Assembly (NCBI GenBank): GCA_017560125.1
Contig: JAFYOS010000028.1
Coordinates: 1-64,000, forward strand
Reading direction: 5' to 3'
From: Bacteroidaceae bacterium
GTDB lineage: Bacteria > Bacteroidota > Bacteroidia > Bacteroidales > Bacteroidaceae
DNA: 64,000 bases
Below the pieces are notes generated by a model. It worked only from the letters and a program-made list of their open reading frames with translations. It had not been told where the DNA came from and made no database searches. The position numbers were made by a program, and so were the translations under genes. Shown here in pieces: positions 54,507-63,197 of this stretch. How positions within the stretch are numbered: position 1 is the stretch's first letter; each line of letters begins with the position of its first letter.

Positions 54507-55094
54507 CTAAGATACGCAATTTAGTTCGTTTATAAACATTTTGTGGTAGTAATCTGCCTTCTTTTCCAACGCCAACGGGTAGGCACGCGACGATGATGGC
54601 ATGCGCCAGAAGTGCAGGCACCTGCCGTCGGCAAGCGTTATCGGCTCCATGTCGCCTATCGCAGGCTTCTTGCAACCGAAGGTCTCGACAATTACATCGG
54701 TGGCTTTCTGGCCGGTGGTGACGATGGCCCGGCATTGCGGCATCTGTTGCAGCAGAGCACTAAGGTCGGTGGGGGTTATCACTTCGAGAAATTTGTCCGA
54801 AGCATTGTCCTTCAGTCGTCGCACCTCGCAAGCCGTGTCGTAGAGGGCTATCCCCTTTGCGGTGCAGAACTGCACGATGCGCTCCTTGTCGAAGCGCTTT
54901 TCGCCTTTTATTTCGAAGTGTCTTCTGTCGCCATAGAATATGTGGCCCACTATTCGCCACATGTCGTTAATCCAGTTCGGGTAGAAAAAGCGCATCGACC
55001 ATCGCTCCTCCTTGGGTGGGAAGCTGCCGAGCATTATTATTTTTGCTCCTTCGGGCATGAATGGTTCTAGAGGGTGCTTTTCTGTATCACACAT
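54507..55094 (-). CDS. Uracil-DNA-glycosylase superfamily protein
   Basis: 195 residues. The N-terminal segment IIMLGSFPPKEERWSMRFFYPNWINDMWRIVG holds the glycosylase-type substrate pocket motif, and the late segment WRMPSSSRAYP the second conserved motif with Ser-rich loop. This matches the mismatch-specific/TDG-like branch of the UDG superfamily, which removes damaged bases from DNA. The usual catalytic Asn or Asp of the first motif is not obvious, so the exact substrate is uncertain. It is the first gene of the run that leads to the glycosyltransferases and DPP7 and has a clear promoter. Confidence 0.82.
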   Translation of the reverse strand: MCDTEKHPLEPFMPEGAKIIMLGSFPPKEERWSMRFFYPNWINDMWRIVGHIFYGDRRHFEIKGEKRFDKERIVQFCTAKGIALYDTACEVRRLKDNASDKFLEVITPTDLSALLQQMPQCRAIVTTGQKATDVIVETFGCKKPAIGDMEPITLADGRCLHFWRMPSSSRAYPLALEKKADYYHKMFINELNCVS

Positions 55095-55129
55095 GTGATT
55101 AAAAAATAGGATTAACTAATTTGCAATGT

Positions 55130-55137
55130 CAAAGGTA
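55130..55137 (-). promoter_or_regulatory. -7 promoter element of the UDG-GT-DPP7 run
   Basis: Minus-strand TACCTTTG, predicted transcript start near 55123 and a leader of ~28 bases. Confidence 0.65.
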
Positions 55138-55190
55138 AGCATTTTACAGCAAAAAACATGTCTATCTGTTCAATAATCAATATTTGTTGC

Positions 55191-55198
55191 TACCTTTG
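55191..55198 (+). promoter_or_regulatory. -7 promoter element of the 83-residue acidic protein gene
   Basis: TACCTTTG, 24 bases before the start codon at 55223, divergent from the UDG promoter. Confidence 0.65.
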
Positions 55199-55222
55199 TG
55201 ATATTCTTGAAAATCTATTGCC

Positions 55223-55474
55223 ATGTACGACGACGAAGAATACAATGCTAATGACGACTACGACCGCTACCAGCACACTGGCGAGCTTGCCGAGTGGTTC
55301 GAGGACGAGCCCGAAGATGACGAGGATGCTCCCTATAACTGCTGCGACGGCACTGCGCCCATCAAGCACTGGCAGATAGACGAGAAAAAACAGAAGGCGG
55401 GGTGTGCAAGCCTTTTGCTGCTCGTGCTTGTCGTTGCCACAATCCTATTTTTTATTATAAAACGATTGGTGTGA
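55223..55474 (+). CDS. Small acidic tail-anchored membrane protein, unknown function
   Basis: 83 residues. The first ~55 residues are very acidic (MYDDEEYNANDDYDRYQ, later EDEPEDDEDAPYNCCDG), followed by a Lys-rich turn and one membrane helix (LLLLVLVVATILFFII) at the very C-terminus, ending KRLV. This predicts a cytoplasmic acidic domain anchored by its tail. The paired cysteines at ~51-52 may bind metal or form a disulphide. The family is not recognised. A clean promoter and a convergent terminator flank it, so it is a real, independent gene. Confidence 0.78.
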   Translation: MYDDEEYNANDDYDRYQHTGELAEWFEDEPEDDEDAPYNCCDGTAPIKHWQIDEKKQKAGCASLLLLVLVVATILFFIIKRLV

Positions 55475-55529
55475 CGTCACATTATCAATGGCTATTCATG
55501 GTTGCCGCCTTTGGGTGGGCTATAAATAT

Positions 55530-55565
55530 AAAAGGTAACATAGCCGTGTGGCTGTGTTACCTTTT
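55530..55565. terminator. Bidirectional terminator
   Basis: A 16-bp stem AAAAGGTAACATAGCC with its complement (one G-T pair) around GTGT. It serves the 83-residue gene on the plus strand and the yidC-associated gene on the minus strand. Confidence 0.88.
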
Positions 55566-55580
55566 GTGTATGTAGTCTGT

Positions 55581-56213
55581 TTATTTCGTTTCTGCGGCTT
55601 CGCCCTTGGGACGTGGCTCCTTTTTGGCCAATGTCACAATCTTATATACATATTGTGTCATCCACTCGGCCGAGTAGCCCAAGCGCTCCTTCTGCTGGCG
55701 TATGGCATATACGGTCTTGAATGTGGCTTCGTCCTTCCAGTTGTTCTTGGTCAGGATGTCGTTGATGACCTTCTCTGTCATGCTGTAGAGCAGCTTGTGG
55801 AATATGCCGGGGATGCGGAATTTCCACTGCATCAGGTTGCTGACGAGCATCATCAGGTCGTTGTTGAAGCCCTGGAATGCGAAAAGATAGGTGCGGACAT
55901 CGTTAACGGTCTTGCAGTTGCGCTTGATTGACAGGTCAATCTCCTTGAAGAATGAATCGTTCATTCCGTAGAGCTGCTCAAGCATCTTTTTACATTTGCT
56001 GCGCTCTGCTATGCCCAGCTTGTTGTTCTGTGTGGCAACCTTCAGTGTGCGCTTGAATGTTGCAAGGTCGGGCAACATGCCTATGTTGGTGATTCCGAGG
56101 TTTGCTGCAAGTACCGACTGGTAATAGACACGGATGAGTGTCATGAAGTCTTCCATGCCTCCAACCTTCTCTTTAGGCTCCTGTTTTTTCTTGAAAAAAT
56201 CGAATAAACCCAT
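55581..56213 (-). CDS. YidC-linked helical protein, unknown function
   Basis: 210 residues. The start MGLFDFFKKKQEPKEKVGG could associate with a membrane surface; the remainder is helical (FKRTLKVATQNNKLGIAERSKCKKML, SFFKEIDLSIKRNCKTVNDVRTYLFAFQGF) with no signal peptide or membrane helix. The end is Lys/Glu-rich. The family is not recognised. It lies 23 bases after yidC and must share its transcript, which hints at a role in membrane biogenesis, but this is context only. Confidence 0.75.
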   Translation of the reverse strand: MGLFDFFKKKQEPKEKVGGMEDFMTLIRVYYQSVLAANLGITNIGMLPDLATFKRTLKVATQNNKLGIAERSKCKKMLEQLYGMNDSFFKEIDLSIKRNCKTVNDVRTYLFAFQGFNNDLMMLVSNLMQWKFRIPGIFHKLLYSMTEKVINDILTKNNWKDEATFKTVYAIRQQKERLGYSAEWMTQYVYKIVTLAKKEPRPKGEAAETK

Positions 56214-56236
56214 TTTGATATCTGTTTGTATGGTGG

Positions 56237-58159
56237 TTATTTGTTGTTGTTTCTCTTAAGCTCCTCGTTGCGACGCTCAAGCTCCTTCTGCATTGCTTCG
56301 AGGTTTGCCATGAAGTTAGTGCGCTTCGTGGGGTTGTTCTTGTTCTTCTCGTAGTATGCTTCCATCTTCTTCAGGAGCTCGTTCTCGTCAACCTTGTAGC
56401 GGAGGTAAATGAATATTCCCACGCTTATAAGGGTCGAGAGGAAGTAGTAGTAGTTCAATCCTGCCGAGTAGTCGTTGAAGATGAAGAAGAACATGATGGG
56501 CATGAAGTACATCATCCAGCGCATGATTTTCATCTGCTGTGCCTGCTCGGGTGAGCCACCCATGTTGGGCTGCATCTTCGAGGTGTAGTAGGTGTTGGCA
56601 ATCTGCACCAAGCAGAAGAGCAAGCAGAAGAGGCTTATGTGGTTGCCGATGGGCCATATAGATGTGCCCCAGCTGATTACTGCATCGTATGTAGAGAGGT
56701 CGTTAGCCCACAGGAAGCTCTGCTGGCGCAATTCGATGGCGTTGGGCACGAAATTGAACATGGCGATGAAGATAGGCATCTGTATGAGCATGGGCAAGCA
56801 GCCACCCATGGGGCTTGCGCCATACTTGCTGTAGAGCATCATTATCTCCTGCTGTTTTCTCATCGCATCCTCCTGTTTGGGGTATTTTGCGTTTATCTCG
56901 TCTATGTAGGGCTTCAATGCGCGCATTTTGGCCGATGATACGTACGATTTGTATGTAAAGGGATATACGATGGCTTTTACGATAAGTGTGAGCAACAGCA
57001 ACACGAGTCCCATGCTCATTCCCCAGCCGGTGAGCCAGTCGAAGAGGTACATGATGAAGAAACGGTTAATCCAACGTACAATGGGCCAGCCAAAGTAGAT
57101 GAGGCGCTGCAACTGCAGGTCGTTGTCCTCGCCACCAATTAGCTCGTTGCTCTCCTTGAGCACGCTGAACTTGTTGGGGCCGAAGTAGAATGACAGGTCT
57201 GTAGCCACCTTGCCTGTGGGGTCGAAGGGTGTGCTCATGTCGGCAATGCAGGTCTTCATATAGCCCTTGCCTTCGTGCAGTGTGTCCGACTCGAGTACAA
57301 CGTCGTCGAATTTGTTCTTGCCCACCATGATGCACGAGAAGAACTGGTTTTTGAATGCTACCCAGTCAACGGGCTCTTTTATCTTTTCGCTGTCGTCGCT
57401 GCGCTCGTTCAAGTGGTCGATATCCTCCTCGGTCTTGTATGTGAGCGATGTGTACTGCTGCTCGAATGTGAAGCCCTTCTCCTGCTGGCGCAAAATCTGC
57501 TCCCATACGATGTTCATCTGCTTGGTCGATGCCGAGAAGATGTTCTCTGTATTGTGGGCCTCTATCGACAGGTCAACTACGTAGCTGTCGGGCAACAGGC
57601 GATAGGTGAGGTCGATATATTTGTCGGCGGCGAACGACAGACGCATTACAACGCTGTTGTCGGTTGCGTTCACGGGTGTGAAGTAGAGCTTGCGGGTGTC
57701 GATGTTTTCCTCTTTGCCGTCGATGGTGAAGTAGAGCTGATTGTATATCTTGTCGTCGCTGCGGCGGGCGTTGCGCACGATGTTATCCTCCTCGCTGAAG
57801 AGTGTCACGGGCTGTCCCTCCTGGTTGTTGTAGTCGGCAAGTGTAGCCGAGCAGATGCGTCCGCCCAAGGTAGATATGCGGATGCTCAGTTTTTCGTTGG
57901 CGAGTGTAACGAAGCTCTCTTCGCCGTTCAATGCGTTGAAGAGTATCGAGGTGCTGTCTGCGCCGAGGGCCTTTATCTCCTGAGCCTGTTTTTCGATGAG
58001 TGCTCTTGCCTCGGCCTCCTGCTGCTCAATTACGGCAGCTATAGAATCCTGATATCGTTTTTGTGCCTCAATCTGTTGTGGGTCGGGCTGGTTGAAGTAT
58101 ATGAATGAAACCAGAACCAAGCCTATCAATCCAAATCCAATAAGGTTATTTTTGTCCAT
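56237..58159 (-). CDS. yidC: Membrane protein insertase YidC
   Basis: 640 residues, the long Gram-negative form. The first membrane helix (MDKNNLIGFGLIGLVLVSFIYF) is followed by Q/E-rich helix, the large periplasmic beta domain (~70-345) and the conserved five-helix core: LTLIVKAIVYPFTYKSYVSSAKMRALKPYIDEINAKY, GGCLPMLIQMPIFIAMFNFVPNAIELR, and MYFMPIMFFFIFNDYSAGLNYYYFLS. The C-terminal tail is basic. YidC inserts inner-membrane proteins alone or with SecYEG. It has a promoter (TACCTTTG at 58217-58210 on the minus strand). Confidence 0.97.
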   Translation of the reverse strand: MDKNNLIGFGLIGLVLVSFIYFNQPDPQQIEAQKRYQDSIAAVIEQQEAEARALIEKQAQEIKALGADSTSILFNALNGEESFVTLANEKLSIRISTLGGRICSATLADYNNQEGQPVTLFSEEDNIVRNARRSDDKIYNQLYFTIDGKEENIDTRKLYFTPVNATDNSVVMRLSFAADKYIDLTYRLLPDSYVVDLSIEAHNTENIFSASTKQMNIVWEQILRQQEKGFTFEQQYTSLTYKTEEDIDHLNERSDDSEKIKEPVDWVAFKNQFFSCIMVGKNKFDDVVLESDTLHEGKGYMKTCIADMSTPFDPTGKVATDLSFYFGPNKFSVLKESNELIGGEDNDLQLQRLIYFGWPIVRWINRFFIMYLFDWLTGWGMSMGLVLLLLTLIVKAIVYPFTYKSYVSSAKMRALKPYIDEINAKYPKQEDAMRKQQEIMMLYSKYGASPMGGCLPMLIQMPIFIAMFNFVPNAIELRQQSFLWANDLSTYDAVISWGTSIWPIGNHISLFCLLFCLVQIANTYYTSKMQPNMGGSPEQAQQMKIMRWMMYFMPIMFFFIFNDYSAGLNYYYFLSTLISVGIFIYLRYKVDENELLKKMEAYYEKNKNNPTKRTNFMANLEAMQKELERRNEELKRNNNK

Positions 58160-58209
58160 AATTTATTAGTAGGTTTTATCTTTTAAAGTCTTTTCTTTCA
58201 AACAAGTTG

Positions 58210-58217
58210 CAAAGGTA
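58210..58217 (-). promoter_or_regulatory. -7 promoter element of yidC
   Basis: Minus-strand TACCTTTG; predicted transcript start near 58203, leader ~44 bases. Confidence 0.6.
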
Positions 58218-58375
58218 AGAAAAATAAGGAAATATTTGCTGTTTTGCCGTAAATTTATTTCTCTGTGCGGCGAAACCCGCCGGCTCATAGCTGTTGCGTT
58301 GCCGGGGAGTGGTGTCATATTGTCTATTATGGCTTTTGCCGAAGATCGTCTTCGTCTCGGAAAATCTCAAACAAG

Positions 58376-58407
58376 TTTGGCTTTTCGCTCGGCTTGCACT
58401 ATCTTTG
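58376..58407 (+). promoter_or_regulatory. Promoter of the DUF3078-CPA2 operon
   Basis: TTTG at 58376-58379, 20-base spacer, TATCTTTG at 58400-58407: a complete match. Start codon at 58452. The rest of the 292-base gap to yidC holds no other recognisable feature. Confidence 0.8.
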
Positions 58408-58451
58408 CCATTGGAATGGGGATGATGGTTTTATGAACAGATTTTTGTATT

Positions 58452-59954
58452 ATGAAGAATATCACATTTGCGTTACTCTTGCTCTCTCTGGTGTCTATTT
58501 CTGTTGGCGCCCAAAATGATATAGTCGGCTTGAATGCCGATACCGTAACGGTTGTTACCGAGGAACTTGTGCTTGCCGGCGATACGGTTGTGGACGATAC
58601 TACAGCGGTCGATTCTGCCGCCGTGGATTCCGTTGTGGTTGAAACGGCCGACACGTTGTCGTTGAGCGTCGATACCATTCCCGCCGAGGAGCCCGTGGAG
58701 GTGGTTCTCATTGCAACCGATGCTTCGGGGGTGAAGGATTTGTTCAGCCGCCGCCTCGACTCCATCGTTGCCCGATTTGATACGCTCGATGTGGATTTGA
58801 GCAATGTGGATGGCAGCGAACGCACCAATCCCACGTTTGTGCGTATATATATGCGCCCCACACTCTATCGTTCGGTGCTGGGCGAGAATTTTTACAAGGA
58901 CGCCTCTTTCGACGGCGATGCCAACGACAGCCAAATGGGCGTGGATGCCAAGCGTAAAAAGATTATCGACGGTCTGTTGCTCGAGCTCTACAAGAACAAT
59001 CCTTCTCGCGTGTGGGCCACCGAAGACGAGATAAATAAAGAGGTTACAACCAATCAGACTGCACAGCAGATGTCTGGCATAACCCTTAATACCATTCAGC
59101 CCATAGCTATGCCCGATGCATTGACCGGCGACCTTAAGACCAAGGTCGTCAAGCCCAATTATTGGCGCACGACCGGTGGATTTGGTATAAATTACACTCA
59201 GAACTTTTTCTCGGACAACTGGCGCAGTGGTGGTGAGAACACCAAGAACATGTTGGTCAATGCCGAATTCAAGCTCAATTACGACGACAAGAAGAAAATA
59301 AAATTCGAAAACCACCTCGAGGCCAAGCTGGGCTTCTATACCTCGCCGTCGGATACGGTGCACAGCATAAAGACCAATCAGGACCTGTTGCGTTTTACCA
59401 CCAAGTTGGGCTACCAGGGCTGGAAAAATATCTACTATTCGGTGAAGGCTCAGGTGTGGACGCAGTTCCTGCCGTTCTACGATGCCAACCAAAGTGATTT
59501 CCGTTCGAATTTCATGGCTCCTTTCAATGCCAACTTCTCGTTCGGTATCGATTTCAAGCCCAATATCTCCAAGGGTACGCTCTCTATCTATTGCGCTCCT
59601 TTGTCGGCATATAACTACCGCTTCGTGAGATATGGCGACCTTGCTGTGAGCCATTACGGAATACGTAAGGGTCGTCACCACTACGAGGACTTCGGTACCA
59701 ACCTCGAGGTGAATGGTACATTCCAGATCCTCAAGAACCTTTCGTGGAAAACCCGTTTATATTTCTATACCACATATTCGCGTGTGGAGCATGATTGGGA
59801 GAATACATTCTCGTTCAGTTTCAACCGCTATATCTCGGCGTCGATGTTCATTCACAGCCGTTTCGACGACAAGGCGCGCAGCCAGTTCAGCGACAAATTC
59901 GGATATTGGCAGATATACCAGAATATGATGATTGGTCTTACCTATTCGTGGTAG
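58452..59954 (+). CDS. DUF3078 outer-membrane protein
   Basis: 500 residues. The signal peptide ends at VGAQ, residue 21. A linker rich in Val, Asp, Ser and Thr (~25-95) is followed by a helical part (~130-215) and a beta-barrel-like region (~240-500) with YWRTTGGFGINYTQNFFSDNWRSGGENT, the DUF3078 hallmark. The final residue is Trp (MMIGLTYSW), a usual barrel end for BAM assembly. Its function is not known. It is first in a two-gene unit with the CPA2 antiporter, 28 bases downstream. Confidence 0.87.
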   Translation: MKNITFALLLLSLVSISVGAQNDIVGLNADTVTVVTEELVLAGDTVVDDTTAVDSAAVDSVVVETADTLSLSVDTIPAEEPVEVVLIATDASGVKDLFSRRLDSIVARFDTLDVDLSNVDGSERTNPTFVRIYMRPTLYRSVLGENFYKDASFDGDANDSQMGVDAKRKKIIDGLLLELYKNNPSRVWATEDEINKEVTTNQTAQQMSGITLNTIQPIAMPDALTGDLKTKVVKPNYWRTTGGFGINYTQNFFSDNWRSGGENTKNMLVNAEFKLNYDDKKKIKFENHLEAKLGFYTSPSDTVHSIKTNQDLLRFTTKLGYQGWKNIYYSVKAQVWTQFLPFYDANQSDFRSNFMAPFNANFSFGIDFKPNISKGTLSIYCAPLSAYNYRFVRYGDLAVSHYGIRKGRHHYEDFGTNLEVNGTFQILKNLSWKTRLYFYTTYSRVEHDWENTFSFSFNRYISASMFIHSRFDDKARSQFSDKFGYWQIYQNMMIGLTYSW

Positions 59955-59982
59955 CGGATATAATGTGTCGATTATTTAGAAA

Positions 59983-62040
59983 ATGAGTGTGATGATAGAT
60001 TTGAATAGCTTTTTCCCGATAACAGATACCACTTGGATATTCTTCATAGTGCTGTGCATCATACTGTTTGCCCCCTTGCTGTTTACGAAACTGCGTATGC
60101 CGCATATCATCGGTATGATTTTTGCCGGTCTGCTCATAGGCCCTCACGGATTCAATATATTGGCCTATGACAGCAGCTTCGAGCTCTTTGGCGACGTGGG
60201 CCTTTTCTATATAATGTTCCTTGCCAGCCTCGAGATAAACATGCAGGAAATGAAGATGGCGCAGGGTGGAGCTGTTCTGCTCGGATTGACCGCCTTCATA
60301 TTTCCGCTGGCGATAGGTGTCGTTGCCAATATGACGCTCCTCGACTACGGCTTGGCGGCGTCGGTGTTGCTGGCCAGTATGTACGCCTCGCACACACTTA
60401 TTGCCTATCCCATTGTGGCCCGTTACGGTCTTTCGCGCCTGCGTTGCGTGAATTTTGCCGTCGGCGGCACCATTGTTACCGATACGCTCACCCTTTTTGT
60501 GCTTGCTGTCATCGGTGGACTATATAAGGGCGACTCAGGAGCGTGGTTCTTCACGGCGCTGTTGCTGAAAATGATACTGCTCACAATGGTCATAGTGTTT
60601 GTTTTCCCTCGCATTGCCCGTTACTTCTTCCGCAAGTACAACGATGGAATCATACAATATATTTTTGTGATGGCGATGCTATTCTTGGGTGCCGGGCTCA
60701 TGGAACTTGTGGGCATGGAGGGCATTTTGGGCGCCTTCATCACCGGATTGGCGCTCAATCGCCTCATACCGCGTTCTTCGCCGCTGATGAAGCATATTGA
60801 ATTTGTGGGCAACGCCCTATTCATTCCCTACTTCCTTATCGGTGTGGGAATGATTATCAATCTGAAGGTGCTCTTCGGCGGGGGAAATGCCTTGATGGTT
60901 GCAGGGGTGATGATTGTCATTGCGCTCTTCGGTAAATGGCTGGCCTCGCTCGTCACACAGAAGGTTTATGGCATGTCGGGCGACGAGCGTCGTCTGATGT
61001 TCGGCCTCAGCAATGCCCAAGCGGCTGCTACGCTTGCAGCCGTGCTTGTCGGTTACAATATCATTTTGGAAGATGGTTCGCGTCTGCTGAACGACGATGT
61101 GCTCAACGGCACCATCGTGCTCATACTTGTTACATGTGTCATCAGTTCCATTCTCACCGAAACTTCGTCGCGCAAGATTGCTATGTCGGGCGAGATCATC
61201 GACAAGCCCGTCGATACAATGGACAAGACGCTCATCAGTCTTGCCAACCCCGATATGGTGGATAGATTGATGAATCTGGCCTTCCTCATACGCAAAGAGG
61301 GCTCCAAAGTGCCCTTGTCGGCTGTAAATGTCGTGCTCGACGAGGACGAAAAGCAGATGGCTCGTGGTACCAAGGTGCTCGAGAAGGCCGAGGATATTGC
61401 AGCAACCGTAAATGTGCCTTTGCTCACCAAACTGCGATTGACCACCAACCTCTCGCACGGTATCATCCACGAGATGAAAGAGAACAACTACACCGAGCTT
61501 ATTGTGGGTTTCCACGAAAAATCGTCGCCCAACGATTCGTTCCTCGGTACGGTGCTGCCCGAACTTCTCACCGGCCTCTACTGCCAGATAGTGATGGCGC
61601 GCCTTACAATGCCCATAAATACCATCAGGTGCATACACATTACATTCCCTGCCAAGACCGAGTTCGAGGCCGGATTCTTCCACTGGGTCGATCAGACTGA
61701 GCGGCTGGCTGCCGGCCTTGATTGTCGCATTAAGTACCATGGTCACATAGATACCATGACGCTCATTCAGCGACATCTGAAAGAGAACAAGAGCAAGATA
61801 CGTGCCGAATATTTCGAGACGGATGGCGGCAACGACCTTAAGCGCATTTCGGAACTGGTCAAGGAAGATCACCTGTTGATAGTGGTTAGCGCCCGTCGCG
61901 GCTCAATATCCTTCCGCCCGTCGCTCGACCATATTTTCACACAGATACAGAGGAACTACACAGGTCGTAGCATATTGCTGATATATCCTAACGGCTATTC
62001 GATAGATTCGGATATGACCGAGATGCCCCCCCTTATTTAG
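59983..62040 (+). CDS. CPA2-family (Kef-type) cation/H+ antiporter with C-terminal stress-protein-like domain
   Basis: 685 residues. Eleven to twelve membrane helices lie in ~15-395, with RMPHIIGMIFAGLLIGPHGFN and GLFYIMFLASLEINM typical of the Na+/H+ exchanger fold; GMEGILGAFITGLALNRLIP is the next conserved part. The C-terminal ~285 residues are soluble and divided into two similar parts with universal-stress-protein-like segments (LIVGFHEKSSPNDSFLGTVLPELL and LLIVVSARRGSISFRPSLDHIF). The ion is K+ or Na+ against H+. The start may be the ATG at 59995. The stop codon overlaps that of the convergent DUF4421 gene. Confidence 0.88.
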   Translation: MSVMIDLNSFFPITDTTWIFFIVLCIILFAPLLFTKLRMPHIIGMIFAGLLIGPHGFNILAYDSSFELFGDVGLFYIMFLASLEINMQEMKMAQGGAVLLGLTAFIFPLAIGVVANMTLLDYGLAASVLLASMYASHTLIAYPIVARYGLSRLRCVNFAVGGTIVTDTLTLFVLAVIGGLYKGDSGAWFFTALLLKMILLTMVIVFVFPRIARYFFRKYNDGIIQYIFVMAMLFLGAGLMELVGMEGILGAFITGLALNRLIPRSSPLMKHIEFVGNALFIPYFLIGVGMIINLKVLFGGGNALMVAGVMIVIALFGKWLASLVTQKVYGMSGDERRLMFGLSNAQAAATLAAVLVGYNIILEDGSRLLNDDVLNGTIVLILVTCVISSILTETSSRKIAMSGEIIDKPVDTMDKTLISLANPDMVDRLMNLAFLIRKEGSKVPLSAVNVVLDEDEKQMARGTKVLEKAEDIAATVNVPLLTKLRLTTNLSHGIIHEMKENNYTELIVGFHEKSSPNDSFLGTVLPELLTGLYCQIVMARLTMPINTIRCIHITFPAKTEFEAGFFHWVDQTERLAAGLDCRIKYHGHIDTMTLIQRHLKENKSKIRAEYFETDGGNDLKRISELVKEDHLLIVVSARRGSISFRPSLDHIFTQIQRNYTGRSILLIYPNGYSIDSDMTEMPPLI

Positions 62041-63167
62041 TTGGTCTGCTTCGCTTTTTCCTTTTTACGAAACAGGTTTATTCCAGTGTAAATATTTATT
62101 ACACCGAAGCTGTTCACAATGGATATTGTGCTTTTGCGGTAGGTGTATGTGTGCGACACTATGGAGGCTCCCGCAAAGTAGCGGCTGTTGTTGTATAGAA
62201 TGGCCGCACGCGAAATGAAATCTACATTTATGTTGTTCAATATGGAACGGTCTTCGTCGGTGTTTATCTTCGATTTCTTGTAGCCCAATGCCGGGGTCAG
62301 CGATACGTTGGCAAGGCAGTTCTTTGCGAATACCCAGTTGTAGCTGTATCCTGCATTTATGCTGAAGTCTTGATATTTCACACGGTTGAAATTTATCGAC
62401 GGGTGCATCGCCTCCCTTATCTTCTCGTCGAACCGCCCGGCGTCCATGTGGAACGACTGGCTCGAGTAGCTGAGCCCCATGATGAACGTGCCACAGCTGA
62501 TGCGCTGGTTTGTCGATTGACTGTATGCCGCGGGGTACGAGAAGTGCTTGTTATTGAATATATAATATAGGTTCAAGCCACTCTGTTCCACCGATATGCC
62601 GTCGAACAGCCTTCCGTCGGGGGTAATCTCCTTGTTGGTAACGGGGTCTTTGAACCCTTGCAGCTCCCTTATTCTGAACCCTTCGCCTGTCTTGCGGTGG
62701 AACACATCTATGCCCACCTTCGATGTATAGAAACTGAAATTCCAGTCGGTCTTTGTGTTGTGCCTGTCAAGGTCGAACGACCAGCCCAGAAATATCCATT
62801 TCCATCCCACATACACTCCCAACTTGTTGCTGTTGTCGGGCGACAGGGTTATGCTTTGCGGGTTGCGACGTGCCGAGAACTTGTAGTATTCGTAGCAGTT
62901 GCTGTATTGCATCATGAAGCTCCACTTGTACAGATTGGGGGTGATGTAGCGGGTGTCCTTCTCGTCCAGATGCTCGTCTATTATCTTGTTGGTGTATTTT
63001 ATACCCCTGCTTGTGTAGTCCAATATGTAGCTGGGGTATTTGAACAGATGCAGCGAGTCGAGGTCGAACAGGCTTTGCGAGAATGAGGGCAACGCCATTA
63101 TCGTTGACAATGTTAGCGCCAACGATATTCTCTGTACAACTGTTCCTACAAATCTGCTGTATCTCAT
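62037..63167 (-). CDS. DUF4421 outer-membrane protein
   Basis: 376 residues. The signal peptide ends at SFSQ, residue ~31. The mature part is barrel-like with many Tyr/Phe strands (YKWSFMMQYSNCYEYYKFSA, LGVYVGWKWIFLGWSFDLD) and the C-terminal region FGVINIYTGINLF, followed by a Lys-rich tail. It matches the DUF4421 family of Bacteroidota barrels, whose function is unknown. It follows the oxidoreductase gene by 30 bases on the same strand. Its stop codon shares bases with that of the CPA2 gene, and no terminator separates them. Confidence 0.85.
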   Translation of the reverse strand: MRYSRFVGTVVQRISLALTLSTIMALPSFSQSLFDLDSLHLFKYPSYILDYTSRGIKYTNKIIDEHLDEKDTRYITPNLYKWSFMMQYSNCYEYYKFSARRNPQSITLSPDNSNKLGVYVGWKWIFLGWSFDLDRHNTKTDWNFSFYTSKVGIDVFHRKTGEGFRIRELQGFKDPVTNKEITPDGRLFDGISVEQSGLNLYYIFNNKHFSYPAAYSQSTNQRISCGTFIMGLSYSSQSFHMDAGRFDEKIREAMHPSINFNRVKYQDFSINAGYSYNWVFAKNCLANVSLTPALGYKKSKINTDEDRSILNNINVDFISRAAILYNNSRYFAGASIVSHTYTYRKSTISIVNSFGVINIYTGINLFRKKEKAKQTN

Positions 63168-63197
63168 ATATACAGTACAATTGCCGGGTGGTATTTG

